Positions 53,799 through 61,968 are shown, numbered from the stretch's first letter. The stretch is 64,000 nt of DNA from a bacterium (GCA_017744355.1 JAGIBK010000001.1:62001-126000), one strand, 5' to 3'. The notes: generated by a model from the letters alone, not told the origin. Numbers and translations: made by a program.

Positions 53799-53828
53799 TT
53801 GACAGATCAATAACCAGCGAGTTATGAA
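53799..53828 (+). promoter_or_regulatory. Promoter and operator of the ArsR-SRPBCC-DoxX operon
   Basis: TTGACA (53799-53804) is followed 18 bp later by TATGAA. The spacer and -10 box contain the inverted repeat ATAAC-N6-GTTAT (53810-53825). The ArsR ATG lies only about 6 bases after the -10 box and has no ribosome site, so transcription would start at or near the start codon and give a leaderless mRNA. Confidence 0.6.
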
Positions 53829-53834
53829 TTACGT

Positions 53835-54158
53835 ATGCCTGCTGCACCCGATGAACTCTTCCGAACCCTCGCTGATCCAACTCGGCGGGCGATCTTTGAA
53901 CGCCTGGTCAGTGGTGGCGAACAGACGGTACGGGCCCTGACGGATTTCGCTGGGGTTTCGCAACCAGCGGTGTCCAAGCACCTCGCCCTGCTCAAGGTTG
54001 CAGGCCTTGTTCGCGATCGCCCCGCCGGGCGGTTGGTTCACTACAGCGCAGACCCGCAGGGGCTGGCTCCCTTGGTCGATTGGATGAGCCAGTACGGCGC
54101 CTTCTGGCAGAGCCGCTTCGACCGTCTAGAAGCACTTCTCGAAAGGATGGATCCTTGA
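53835..54158 (+). CDS. ArsR-family transcriptional regulator
   Basis: A 107-residue ArsR/SdpR-type repressor: DELFRTLADPTRRAIFERLVSG, FAGVSQPAVSKHLALLKVAGLVRDRPAGRLVHYS are the winged helix. No metal-binding cysteines, so it is not a metal sensor. The ATG has no upstream ribosome site and lies close to the promoter -10 box. It overlaps the SRPBCC gene in TTGA (54155-54158). It is the first gene of a three-gene ArsR-SRPBCC-DoxX operon. Confidence 0.92.
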   Translation: MPAAPDELFRTLADPTRRAIFERLVSGGEQTVRALTDFAGVSQPAVSKHLALLKVAGLVRDRPAGRLVHYSADPQGLAPLVDWMSQYGAFWQSRFDRLEALLERMDP

Positions 54159-54577
54159 CACACGCAACCGATGCGACCCGCACCCTGGTGATCGAGCGGG
54201 TGATGCCGCACCCGCCGCAGAAGGTCTGGCGGGCCCTGACCGAGGTGCCGTTGCTTGATGATTGGCTTCTGAAGAGCGACTTCCAGCCGGTCGTCGGCCA
54301 CAAGTTCAGCTTCCGCAACGAGCCGATGCCGCAATGGGATGGAGTCGTCCACTGTGAGGTGCTGACCGTCGCGCCCCAGGAGCAACTCGCTTATCGCTGG
54401 GAGGCGCTCGGCCTGAACTCGGTCGTTACCTGGACGCTGACCCCCTCTGAAGGCGGCACGCACCTGAAGATGGAGCAATCTGGCTTCGGCCCCGAAAACG
54501 GCCATGCATACGCGGGCGCCAAGTTCGCCTGGAACCGCATGCTCGATACCCTGTCCGGACTGCTCGCGCAGGCCTGA
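54155..54577 (+). CDS. SRPBCC (AHSA1-type) protein
   Basis: A 140-residue START-fold protein starting at TTG 54155, with AAGGATGG upstream. It has the family marks ERVMPHPPQKVWRALTEVPLLDDWL, QPVVGHKFSFRNEP, QEQLAYRWEALG and the end FAWNRMLDTLSGLL. It is the second gene of the ArsR operon. A hydrophobic-ligand function is presumed; no substrate is known. Confidence 0.9.
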   Translation: MTHATDATRTLVIERVMPHPPQKVWRALTEVPLLDDWLLKSDFQPVVGHKFSFRNEPMPQWDGVVHCEVLTVAPQEQLAYRWEALGLNSVVTWTLTPSEGGTHLKMEQSGFGPENGHAYAGAKFAWNRMLDTLSGLLAQA

Positions 54578-54627
54578 ACCATTGTCATTGCCCCGCCAAG
54601 TGCGCGGCCAGAAAGGAATCCTTGCCA

Positions 54628-55008
54628 ATGAACATCCTCTTATGGGTCCTCCAAGCCGTCCTCGCCCTGCAGGCCTTTGCCGGGGGGGCCTACAAAATCT
54701 TCAAGTTCGACGACATCGCGCAGATGCCGGTGATGGCCGCACTCCCGCGCAGCGGATGGGGAGCGGTCGGCGTGCTTGAAATGGTGTGCGCGGTCCTGCT
54801 CATCGTTCCGGCCGCCACGAAGTGGATGCCGGTCCTGACCCCGATCGCTGCCGCCGTGCTCGTGCTGGAAAGCCTTGCCCTCGCCGGCCTGTACGGGCGG
54901 CACTCGCTACAGCTGAGCGCTGCCAACCCGCTGGTCTATGTCCTCGTGGGGGCTGCACTGGCGGCGGTCGTGGCCTACGGGCGGTACGCGTTCTTGCCGA
55001 AGATCTAA
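54628..55008 (+). CDS. DoxX-like membrane protein
   Basis: A 126-residue membrane protein of the DoxX-like family with four helices (ILLWVLQAVLALQAFAGGAYK, GVLEMVCAVLLIVPA, PIAAAVLVLESLALAGLYG, VYVLVGAALAAVVAYGR). AAAGGAA lies before the ATG at 54628. It follows the SRPBCC gene after 50 bp and ends the operon. Function is unknown; it may be a membrane partner in a redox or lipid process. Confidence 0.9.
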   Translation: MNILLWVLQAVLALQAFAGGAYKIFKFDDIAQMPVMAALPRSGWGAVGVLEMVCAVLLIVPAATKWMPVLTPIAAAVLVLESLALAGLYGRHSLQLSAANPLVYVLVGAALAAVVAYGRYAFLPKI

Positions 55009-55071
55009 CGCTTTGCAGCATCAGGTCTGAGGGCCTCTTCGATAGCGGGGAGGTTCGGAAGCCCAAAAGAG

Positions 55072-55142
55072 AGACGGCCAGCAGTCAGAAGCTCTGCTGG
55101 CCGTCTATTCTATCCTCTTGCGAGGAGTCGGAGCGGCGCGAC
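55072..55142 (-). repeat. Terminator plus tRNA 3'-end remnant, copy 1
   Basis: A hairpin (AGACGGCCAGCAG at 55072-55084 with its complement at 55094-55106) is followed on the plus side by a conserved spacer and TCGGAGCGGCG (55128-55138). On the minus strand the latter is the acceptor end of the tRNA-Pro at 57698-57771. The unit thus reads as a tRNA 3' end with its terminator, without the tRNA body. It is near-identical to 60779-60848. Confidence 0.82.
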
Positions 55143-55256
55143 CGTTAACCAGAGATACACACACGTTGCCACAAGCCTCCAGGATCTGCTCCTTGGCTTG
55201 CTCTTGCCGGCGTCGCCGCCCGCCATCCATTGCCTGTAACGCCCGGTGTGACGAGA

Positions 55257-56141
55257 CTACGTCCTGGCCCTATCGAGACGAACGTACGTGTTCATCGTCC
55301 GGGACGCCTCACGCTGAGCGTCCGTCAGGGTTACCCCAGCTGGGGAGATTGGCCGGTTGAGGCGTTCCGCTTCCTCCAAGGCGCTGACCCAGTGGTGCAA
55401 GGTCCAGCCGTAAGGTTGGAAGAACTCGGCACCTCCTTCGGGAGCGAACCGAGGCACGTTCGATGACCCGGCCTCTTGGGTGTTCCAGCTACGGACGACG
55501 AAGGGAAGCATCGCCGGGTGAAGCAGGTCCATCAGCCAAGTTTGGTACCCGGGTACGCCCGCCAAATCGGTAGCAAGCTCCGTGACCATCGCGGGATCCA
55601 GGTAAAGAAGCAACCCCTCGGTCAGCACCAGGACGCCATTCGAGGCTTCGCCTATCGAAGCCAAGAGCTTTTGCCTGGATTCAGCCTCCGACAAGTCGAG
55701 GGCGACGCGCTCAATCCTGCATGCGCCAGGCTCATTTGCCAGACAGGCATCCTTGTAGGAGACAAGGTTCGGAAGGTCGACCTCGATCCACCGAAGATCC
55801 CGGGGCAAGGTAAGCCGATGGGGGCGGGTGTCGAGTCCGGCTGCCAGGTTGACGACGGTATCGATCCCCCCTTCCGAGATGCGATCCAGGATCATCTTGT
55901 CGAACGATACAGTCCGAACGACCAGGGAGGCCACCGTGGACCCCCGTCCCTTGCTCATGGCCTCCTCGATGGCTGCCCCCCTATCACCTGCAAGGCGCTT
56001 GGCAAGGTGATCGTTGAAGTGTGCATCCGGTCGTTCGCTCTCCACGGCCCGGCACCATGCCGCCCATCGGGCGGTGTCTGAAATATTACGGATGAGGGGG
56101 GAACTGGATGAGTCACGTTTTGTCACGGGAAGGCTCTCCAT
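55257..56141 (-). CDS. SAM-dependent methyltransferase, LCM/TIGR00027 type
   Basis: A 294-residue class I methyltransferase of the leucine carboxyl-methyltransferase-like family common in actinobacteria and myxobacteria: TARWAAWCRAVESERPDAHF (dimer/N-terminal segment), VVNLAAGLDTRPHRL (SAM site), EVDLPNLVSYK, and VLTEGLLLYLDP. A natural-product role is typical. The start (56141) has a weak ribosome site; 17 more residues are possible. It is bracketed by tRNA-remnant repeats. Confidence 0.87.
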   Translation of the reverse strand: MESLPVTKRDSSSSPLIRNISDTARWAAWCRAVESERPDAHFNDHLAKRLAGDRGAAIEEAMSKGRGSTVASLVVRTVSFDKMILDRISEGGIDTVVNLAAGLDTRPHRLTLPRDLRWIEVDLPNLVSYKDACLANEPGACRIERVALDLSEAESRQKLLASIGEASNGVLVLTEGLLLYLDPAMVTELATDLAGVPGYQTWLMDLLHPAMLPFVVRSWNTQEAGSSNVPRFAPEGGAEFFQPYGWTLHHWVSALEEAERLNRPISPAGVTLTDAQREASRTMNTYVRLDRART

Positions 56142-56409
56142 TTCATTACGGAGCTCGTGTCGTAGGCCAACGGCACCACACGCAAAGTACAAGTCCCTTC
56201 TGCGTAGGTTCTGACAGGCCTGCGATTATGAGGCCAGACCCGGGGCTTGCGGCAAGCCCCCCCGCAGGGTGTAGCATGGATCATGGAGATGGGTCGGGCT
56301 TGGATAAGCTACTCGCCATTTCGATGGATGCCGCACGAGCCGCCCACTGCCATAATGGCCGAACACCAATCCAGGAGCTGCTTCTAGCAGTCTAGCCTTA
56401 GAAGGCTCT

Positions 56410-56748
56410 TCATCTGACGACTCTCGGGGCGAAGGCGATAATGGCCATCCCCGTCAGGGTGACTGCAACGCCAATCAGGTCCCAGCGGTCGGGGCTCTGC
56501 TTCTCGACAAGCCACATCCAGACGAGTGCCGTGGCCACGTACACCCCGCCGTAAGCCGCGTAGATTCTTCCCGCAGCGCCTGACGGGTGTAGCGTTAGAA
56601 GCCAGGCGAACAGCGCGAGGCTCGCAGCCGCTGGTACGAGTAACCAGGCGGATTTACCGTGTTTCAGCCAGAGGTATGGTAAGTAGCAGCCCACTATCTC
56701 TGCACAGGCCGTAAGCAGGAAGAGGGTCGTCGTCTTAAGAATCGTCAT
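56410..56748 (-). CDS. YnfA (UPF0060) family membrane protein
   Basis: A 112-residue four-helix membrane protein of the YnfA/SMR-related family: [52 protein letters not shown], and [20 protein letters not shown] are nearly diagnostic. Small-multidrug-type transport has been suggested. It lies within the accessory region. No partner gene. Confidence 0.94.
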   Translation of the reverse strand: MTILKTTTLFLLTACAEIVGCYLPYLWLKHGKSAWLLVPAAASLALFAWLLTLHPSGAAGRIYAAYGGVYVATALVWMWLVEKQSPDRWDLIGVAVTLTGMAIIAFAPRVVR

Positions 56749-56795
56749 GGGTCCTTTGTCGCAGCGTCAAAAGACTGCTGAACACTCAAAAAGAA

Positions 56796-56857
56796 AGACG
56801 GCCAGCTCGTAGAATTCAGGCAGGCCGTCTATTCAAGAGTCGGAGCGGCGGGATTCG
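56796..56857 (-). repeat. Terminator plus tRNA 3'-end remnant, copy 2
   Basis: AGACGGCC (56796-56803) pairs with GGCCGTCT (56823-56830), the stem being partly degenerate. TCGGAGCGGCGGGATTCG (56840-56857) matches the last 18 positions of the intact tRNA-Pro. Upstream on the minus strand the tRNA body is missing. Confidence 0.82.
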
Positions 56858-56921
56858 GATTCCGGTCGAGGCACCCCATGCCCCAAGGGCTGGAATCTCG
56901 CCCACAAGCTTCTACTGAGCT

Positions 56922-57374
56922 CTACTTCTCCGCCAGTACTTTCAGCTCTTGCAGGGCCTTCGGCCACATGTCCTGGAATTCATCGACCATTTCTTCCGCG
57001 ACATCCACCTCGACCAGGACCTCAGAGACGCCGTCCTTCTCGCTGAAGGTGTAGGTCTCGAAGGAAGGTGTCCACTTCTTTACCTCATCGCTCGTCGTAT
57101 CGACCTTTCCGTCTTGGATGAACCCGAGATGCTCGATGGAGACGAACTCGTTTGGCCGGATGTCGTGAATCCGGGAGTACATGCCGCCGGTCTTGCCGGA
57201 CGACGGGTCAGGGCCGAGAAAGCGGATCTCGCTGCCCTTCTCCCAGGAGCCCTCGAAGTAGGATCCCGGGTTGAAGGCGCGCGTCCATTCGCGGTAGGTG
57301 GCGTCCTCCAGCATGGTATTCCAGACCTTTTGCTTGGAGGCGTTGATCGTGATCGTGTAGCGCTGCTTTTGCAT
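56922..57374 (-). CDS. SRPBCC-family protein
   Basis: A 150-residue START-fold protein with RYTITINASKQKVWNTMLEDATYREWTRAF, then EGSWEKGSEIRFLGP, GGMYSRIHDIRPNEFVSIEHLG and the closing VAEEMVDEFQDMWPKALQEL. An ATG at 57374 has GGAG 9 bases upstream; ATG 57389 is an alternative. It has lower GC and different codon choice from the window core, in line with recent acquisition. Ligand unknown. Confidence 0.88.
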   Translation of the reverse strand: MQKQRYTITINASKQKVWNTMLEDATYREWTRAFNPGSYFEGSWEKGSEIRFLGPDPSSGKTGGMYSRIHDIRPNEFVSIEHLGFIQDGKVDTTSDEVKKWTPSFETYTFSEKDGVSEVLVEVDVAEEMVDEFQDMWPKALQELKVLAEK

Positions 57375-57584
57375 GTTGGTCGACTCCATGATCTTGCTGA
57401 GGAGGTTAGTCGGCGGGCTATCTAGGTCTTCTTACCAGAACTGGTTCCAGAGGTTAATCTAGCTTGATTGGCTTGCAAACTTGTCATGCTGCACTCCGCC
57501 AACATCGAGCGTATTCAAGACTTTCTGAATTTGCTCAATAAGGATTGCCAGCGACATCCTACCTTTCGACTTACACAAATAGAA

Positions 57585-57619
57585 AGGTAGCCTGCCCGTA
57601 GAAGCCGGGCAGGCTACCT
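57585..57619 (-). terminator. Hairpin terminator of tRNA-Pro
   Basis: A perfect 14-bp stem (57585-57598 with 57606-57619) with loop TAGAAGC lies 79 bp after the tRNA 3' end and is followed on the minus strand by CTTTCTATTT. The intergenic stretch 57375-57697 contains this hairpin and nothing else recognisable. Confidence 0.87.
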
Positions 57620-57697
57620 ATTCTTACACTCTCACTCGGTTGGTACGAGAAGCTCGTGAAACCACTTACTTCCATCTTCCCCGAGTGGGGTGTTAGG

Positions 57698-57771
57698 TCG
57701 GAGCGGCGGGATTCGAACCCACGACCCCCACTACCCCAAAGTGGTGCGCTACCAAGCTGCGCTACGCCCCG
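57698..57771 (-). tRNA. tRNA-Pro (anticodon GGG)
   Basis: A complete 74-nt cloverleaf on the minus strand: acceptor CGGGGCG with CGCTCCG, D arm GCGC/GCGC, anticodon arm CCACT/AGTGG with loop TTGGGGT (anticodon GGG, with G37 as in Pro tRNAs), variable GGGTC, T arm with TTCGAAT and discriminator A. CCA is not encoded. Copies of its 3' end occur at 55128, 56840, 57921 and 60835, which marks it as the source or target of repeated rearrangement. Confidence 0.96.
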
Positions 57772-58070
57772 AAATAATTAGCTGTTCGTTAACCTGGGGT
57801 ACCGAGAGTGGTTAACCAACAAGACCAATATAACAGATCTACGCCTCGAAAGGAAGAAGGCCAGCCAATATGAACCTGATAAGCCTTTTTTCAACCTCGT
57901 TTTGGCGAGGGCGGTTCCGGTCGGAGCGGCGGGCATTTGATTCCGATAGAGTCAGTCGCGTCTGAACGAACAAGGATCGTAAGGCCGTATCTCAAGATGC
58001 TTGACCATCTTAGCCGTTGGTGTCGTCGATCCTGTGACTTATCGTCGGCCAATAAAAAGGAGGAGCGGCG
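57772..58070. other. Gene-free stretch with a tRNA 3'-end remnant
   Basis: The only structured element is TCGGAGCGGCGGG (57921-57933), a 13-base copy of the tRNA-Pro 3' end. A partial AAGGCCAGCC at about 57858 recalls the terminator arms. I see no gene here. Confidence 0.6.
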
Positions 58071-58874
58071 ATGCGTGAGGAGGTTCCGGTCTACCTGTCC
58101 CGGCGTCAGGTTCTGGCGAGCGGTTTAAAAGCCTACGCCCTGCTCTCAGCCAACCTTTGGCTTCTGGGCTGCGCCCGAGCCTCTGAGGGGACGGGCTCCC
58201 GGGCTATCAGCCAGGGAGCTGCATCCTGGGCTGCCGGTGGAACGGGTGCAATGCGGGGGACCTACCCCAATCCTTTTCAAGGGCGCGAGAGCGAGCCGTG
58301 TGTCCTCACACCAGCCCTGACGGAAGGCCCTTGCCACGCCGCGACCTTGAACCGGAAGGACATCAGCGAGGGGATATCCGGCCTACCGATGCGCTTGAGT
58401 CTACGCATCACCCGTGCCGATGCTTGTACTCCGGTCCCCAATGCTTCCGTGGATGTCTGGCATGCGAGCCCTGCGGGCTACTACTCGGCCTTCCCTGCAG
58501 GAAGCATCTGTAACCCTAGCAGCACCGATGCGCAAGCTGAGCACTTCTGCCGCGGGGTCCAAAGCACCGATGCCAACGGCGTGGTCGATTTCGATTCGGT
58601 CTTTCCCGGCTGGTATCCCGGCCGCACCACCCACGTTCACTTCATCGTGCGGGTTGGCGATCAGGCGTATCTCACCTCGCAGCTGTTCTACGATGACGCC
58701 CTCAGCGATGAGATCTTCAGCGCTCACCCCGATTATCGCGGTCGTCCACGTCGCGATACCACGAATCAAACGGACGCTGTCCTCGTAGGCCGAGAGCTCG
58801 ATCCGTTCTTGCTTCGTACGGCTCGAATGGCAGATGGGGCTTTGCAAGCCTGGAAGACGATCACCCTAAGATGA
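58071..58874 (+). CDS. Intradiol ring-cleavage dioxygenase, Tat-type lipoprotein
   Basis: A 267-residue protein with a twin-arginine-like motif SRRQVL (10-15), a hydrophobic stretch and a lipobox LLGC (Cys34), then an intradiol dioxygenase domain (about 78-245). The four iron ligands are visible: Tyr138 in GYYSAF, Tyr182 in GWYPGRTTHVHF, His188 and His190. TEGPCHAAT and TDANGVVDFDSVFPG fit the family (protocatechuate or catechol 1,2-type; secreted members exist in bacteria). A ribosome site is just AGGAG. It would be folded before export by Tat. Confidence 0.9.
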   Translation: MREEVPVYLSRRQVLASGLKAYALLSANLWLLGCARASEGTGSRAISQGAASWAAGGTGAMRGTYPNPFQGRESEPCVLTPALTEGPCHAATLNRKDISEGISGLPMRLSLRITRADACTPVPNASVDVWHASPAGYYSAFPAGSICNPSSTDAQAEHFCRGVQSTDANGVVDFDSVFPGWYPGRTTHVHFIVRVGDQAYLTSQLFYDDALSDEIFSAHPDYRGRPRRDTTNQTDAVLVGRELDPFLLRTARMADGALQAWKTITLR

Positions 58875-58916
58875 GCTGCATAAGGTGGAAGTTGTCCTGA
58901 TGCCGGCGGGGGGCTT

Positions 58917-59630
58917 TCAGGTCGGCGTCACGAGGTGAGCGTGCTGACGCCATCTATCCCACTCGGCCCCCAAGCTCGCTTCCATGCGCACGACTTCCTC
59001 GCTGATCGGATGCCGTAATTCCAGCTGGTAGGCATGCAGCCATAGCCGCTGCATGTTCAGCTGCGCTGCCAGATCGCGGTTGAGCGGTCCCTTGCCGTGG
59101 GTGGCGTCGCCGATGATGGGGTGGGCGATGTGCTTCATGTGCCGGCGCAGCTGATGGCGTCGGCCGGTCAGGGGGGACAGCTCCACCAGTGCGCAGCGGG
59201 TGGTAGGGAACCGACCTTGCGGCAGTGGCAGCTCATAGCGCTCGAGTGTCCGAAACCGGGTCTGGGCCTCCTGCATTTCCTCGCGCTGGTGGCGCATGTC
59301 ATCGGGCATGCGGCGCAAGGGATGGTCGATCAGGCCCTCGTCGACCGGCCAACCGCGCACAACGGAACGGTAGGTCTTGCGCAAACCCTCACCTGCTTCG
59401 AAGGCTTGGCCCATTGCTCGGGCGGTCTGAGCGTCCAGGGCGAACAGCAACACGCCGCTGGTGCCCTTGTCCAGGCGATGCACCGGCCAGACCGGCCGAC
59501 CAAGCTGGTCGCGCAGCATCTGCAGCGCAAAGCGGGTCTCGCCCGCGTCCAGGCCGGTGCGGTGTACCAGCAGTCCTGGCGGCTTGTCCACCGCCACGAG
59601 ATAGTCGTCGCTGTAAAGAATCGAGAGCAT
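58917..59630 (-). CDS. truC: tRNA pseudouridine synthase TruC-like (RluA family)
   Basis: A 237-residue pseudouridine synthase of the RluA/TruC group. The catalytic HRLDKGTSG (Asp54) is intact; LTGRRHQLRRHMKHIAHPIIGD is the second signature. The length and motifs fit TruC, which modifies tRNA U65. It is codon-biased unlike the window core and resembles gammaproteobacterial relatives, so transfer is likely (inference). Confidence 0.93.
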   Translation of the reverse strand: MLSILYSDDYLVAVDKPPGLLVHRTGLDAGETRFALQMLRDQLGRPVWPVHRLDKGTSGVLLFALDAQTARAMGQAFEAGEGLRKTYRSVVRGWPVDEGLIDHPLRRMPDDMRHQREEMQEAQTRFRTLERYELPLPQGRFPTTRCALVELSPLTGRRHQLRRHMKHIAHPIIGDATHGKGPLNRDLAAQLNMQRLWLHAYQLELRHPISEEVVRMEASLGAEWDRWRQHAHLVTPT

Positions 59631-59936
59631 TACGGGAGTATCGTAGCCTGCGGCGGTGCTTCTGAGCTAGCACTCAGGGGATAGTGATTTCGATAGACGC
59701 AGGATCGCTTTTTGAGCGTGCAAATTGAAGTTGGGCTGCTTGATTTCGAAACGCCCCAAGTACCGCGGTCATACAGTGAGCCCAGGTTCCGCCCTCACCC
59801 ATGCCTCGGAACGACACACCTGGCCTATTCACGATACGTCGTTTATCATCAAACCAAGGTGGGCATTGAAACTCCTGTCCCCTGTGACCTGAATTGTTAG
59901 ATGTTGTCGCTATTATGTTTCTTCGGAGGATCTTGG
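59631..59936. other. Gene-free stretch
   Basis: No convincing gene, hairpin or repeat is visible between the TruC-like and DHFR-like genes. A short frame at 59712-59900 has no ribosome site and no recognisable sequence. The region is of intermediate GC content and presumably holds the promoter of the downstream gene. Confidence 0.55.
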
Positions 59937-60587
59937 ATGCCTAAAGTCGTGGTTCGCGCCTTTGCCTGTTCCCTGGATGGTTTCGGAGCCGGCCTTCAAC
60001 AAAGCGAGTCCGAACCTTTCGGCAAAAACGCGTTCCAGATCATGGACTGGTTCACCCCCACCCAAACCTTCCAGTCCATGGTCGGAGGCGAGAAGGGCAG
60101 CACGGGGCTGGACGACAGCTACGCGGCCAAGGCCTTCGAGGGCGTGGGCGCCTCCATCATGGGCCGCAACATGTTCAGCCCCCTTCGCGGCCCCTGGGCC
60201 GACGAGGACTGGAAGGGCTGGTGGGGTGACGAACCGCCCTTCAAGCACCCGGTCTTCGTGATGACGCACCATCCCCGGCCCACCCTGGAATTCGAGAACG
60301 GCACCTCCTTCCACTTCGTCAACGGCTCGCCGGAAGAGGTCCTGAAGCTCGCCCAGGCCGCAGCCGGCGGCAAGGACGTCAAGGTCAACGGCGGCGTCTC
60401 TACGGTCCGAGCCTTCTGGAAAGCCCGGCTCCTCGACGAACTGCACCTGGTCATGGCGCCGGTTTTCGTGGGGGAGGGCGAGCGGCTCTTGGGCGGTCTG
60501 GGGGTGGAGAAAGACTACCAGGTGGCCGGCTTCGAGGCTTCCGAAGCGGCCGTGCATTACCGGATCGTCAAGAAACACTCGGTGTAG
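59937..60587 (+). CDS. Dihydrofolate-reductase-like (RibD C-terminal) protein
   Basis: A 216-residue protein of the RibD-C/DHFR-like fold: VVVRAFACSLDGFGAGL, GASIMGRNMFSPLRGPW, PVFVMTHHPRPTLEF, GGKDVKVNGGVSTVRAFWKARLLDELHLVMAPVFVGEGERL. Such stand-alone reductases have unknown substrates and are common horizontally moved genes. GGAGG sits 7 bases before the ATG at 59937. A hairpin follows at 60643. Confidence 0.92.
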   Translation: MPKVVVRAFACSLDGFGAGLQQSESEPFGKNAFQIMDWFTPTQTFQSMVGGEKGSTGLDDSYAAKAFEGVGASIMGRNMFSPLRGPWADEDWKGWWGDEPPFKHPVFVMTHHPRPTLEFENGTSFHFVNGSPEEVLKLAQAAAGGKDVKVNGGVSTVRAFWKARLLDELHLVMAPVFVGEGERLLGGLGVEKDYQVAGFEASEAAVHYRIVKKHSV

Positions 60588-60642
60588 TGTTCCCAGGCAT
60601 GGGTGAGAGTTGCCCCCTCATCCTCAAGCCTGTTTCCTTCCG

Positions 60643-60668
60643 CCGAGGGCGATACACGTTGCCCTCGG
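60643..60668 (+). terminator. Hairpin terminator of the DHFR-like gene
   Basis: CCGAGGGC (60643-60650) pairs with GCCCTCGG (60661-60668) around a 10-base loop, 56 bp after the stop; a short T-rich TGTCTTG follows. Confidence 0.6.
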
Positions 60669-60778
60669 TGTCTTGAATCCAAGCGCCCCGTGCATCCGCC
60701 TACTGACTAAACCTATTTAGAACAGACCCAAGTCACCGGCTGATCGCAAATTGAGCGTCGTGAGAAAATGACAAAGAA

Positions 60779-60848
60779 AGACGGCCAGCCTGTAGAATCC
60801 AGGCTGGCCGTCTATTTTATCCTCTGGCGAGGAGTCGGAGCGGCGGGA
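60779..60848 (-). repeat. Terminator plus tRNA 3'-end remnant, copy 3
   Basis: A perfect 14-bp stem (60779-60792 with 60800-60813) with loop TAGAATC, followed by a spacer almost identical to that at 55107-55127 and by TCGGAGCGGCGGGA (60835-60848). With copy 1 it forms a direct repeat of about 70 bp that brackets 5.7 kb of accessory genes. The region 60588-60966 holds this repeat and the hairpin at 60643 and no gene. Confidence 0.84.
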
Positions 60849-60966
60849 GTGCTACCCCACCATTTACCACCCGATGCGGATCACCTGCCTTAGAGCTTCA
60901 GGTTTCTTTGGTGCCGCATCTCGAGGCTAAGAGCAGCGGAATCGGTCTTCAGAGGCTTCCCCGCAG

Positions 60967-61482
60967 TTACTTGACTGCGTTCAGGCGCTCTTCCAGGCGA
61001 TCCCACGTTTCGGTAATGCCCTGCAGCATCCCCATTTCCATGACGGTCTTGAGGGCTTCTGCTGAGACATATTCCCCGCGGCTCACGAGCTTCGTCTTGC
61101 CGCCGAGGTCGATAAATTCAAGCGTCACCTCGGTCGACGGCATAGCAGGGTTCTCATTGCCTTCAGCATCCGAGAAGTAATCGACGTAAACAATCTTCTC
61201 AGGCTCGACGATTTCCTTGTAGATCGCTTTGCCCCAAGATTCCATCCCGAAGAATTGGCCCTGGTTTTGATCGACGCACTTCATGCAATAGTGCCAGACG
61301 CCACCCGGCCGAAAGTCGACGGTGCAAACCGGAATCTCCCAGCCGCGCGGTCCCCACCAACGCTTGAGATGCTCGGGGTCCTGATACATCTTGAAAACGA
61401 GCTCGCGCGGCGCGTTGAAAACACGCTCGAGTACAAGGACCTTATCGCTCTCCACTCGCGATTCCATGACGCTGCTGGACAT
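60967..61482 (-). CDS. SRPBCC (AHSA1-type) protein
   Basis: A 171-residue START-fold protein: LERVFNAPRELVFKMYQDPEHLKRWWGPRGW, VDFRPGGVWHYCMKC and VSRGEYVSAEALKTVMEMGMLQG. GGAGGA is 8 bases before the ATG at 61482. It is preceded by its ArsR regulator in the same direction (31-bp gap). The lower GC content and the sequence style resemble Firmicutes relatives, so acquisition by transfer is likely (inference). Confidence 0.92.
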   Translation of the reverse strand: MSSSVMESRVESDKVLVLERVFNAPRELVFKMYQDPEHLKRWWGPRGWEIPVCTVDFRPGGVWHYCMKCVDQNQGQFFGMESWGKAIYKEIVEPEKIVYVDYFSDAEGNENPAMPSTEVTLEFIDLGGKTKLVSRGEYVSAEALKTVMEMGMLQGITETWDRLEERLNAVK

Positions 61483-61512
61483 TGGTAATTCCTCCTCCAC
61501 GTTTGAGTGAGC

Positions 61513-61866
61513 CTAGGGGTGTTCTCTGCTCTGAACTTCTTGTAAGTAAGCGTCCAGATTGTCCATACGATCTTCCATGAGGCGCCGGAATGAATTCACC
61601 CAAGAATCCAGCGCTTGGAAGGGTTCAGGTTTAAGTCGATAGATCCGGCGATTGCCTTCGGCCTTCACTATCAAGATCCCGTTGTCGCTAAGCACTTTCA
61701 AATGCTTTGACGCTTGTGGCTGGCGAAGCCCCAACCGCTCGGCGATTTCCCCCACGGTTAGGGGGCCGTCGCGTAGGAGCTCGACGATGTGCATGCGATT
61801 AGGCTCGGCCAAAGCGCTCAGCGTCGTCATCGTCACGCCAGGATTTTTCCTCGACATGTGGTTCAC
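61513..61866 (-). CDS. ArsR-family transcriptional regulator
   Basis: A 117-residue repressor: TTLSALAEPNRMHIVELLRDG, VGEIAERLGLRQPQASKHLKVLSDNGIL form the winged helix. No metal-site cysteines. Starts at 61866 or 61857 (second Met). Upstream is a strong promoter with an inverted repeat overlapping the -35 box. This is the third ArsR/SRPBCC pair in the window. Confidence 0.93.
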   Translation of the reverse strand: MNHMSRKNPGVTMTTLSALAEPNRMHIVELLRDGPLTVGEIAERLGLRQPQASKHLKVLSDNGILIVKAEGNRRIYRLKPEPFQALDSWVNSFRRLMEDRMDNLDAYLQEVQSREHP

Positions 61867-61930
61867 CTCATGACGCCCTGATCGATGGAATGGAATCCCA
61901 CCCTCCCGAAGGCATCTTCCTGGTGTATCG

Positions 61931-61968
61931 AATATACTTTCACGAGAATATTCCTGTCAAGGAATATT
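61931..61968 (-). promoter_or_regulatory. Promoter and operator of the third ArsR-SRPBCC pair
   Basis: On the minus strand TTGACA (61960-61955) and TATATT (61936-61931) are 18 bp apart. The inverted repeat AATATTCC-N6-GGAATATT (61947-61968) covers the -35 box, which suits autorepression by the ArsR protein. The rest of 61969-62280 holds only the terminator at 62128 and a weak tRNA-like remnant at about 62205-62216. Confidence 0.75.

Noticed and set aside
56108..56395. Possible 95-codon gene between the methyltransferase and YnfA genes
   Set aside because: No ribosome site, overlaps the methyltransferase start region, and its end is the only part with protein-like composition; left unannotated.
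59712..59900. 62-codon frame in the gap before the DHFR-like gene
   Set aside because: TTG start without ribosome site and no recognisable protein character.
55072..60848. Integron cassette array (attC sites)
   Set aside because: The hairpins are perfect stems with T-run ends and tRNA 3' ends attached, and lack the RYYYAAC/GTTRRRY core and bulged structure of attC; no integrase is seen.
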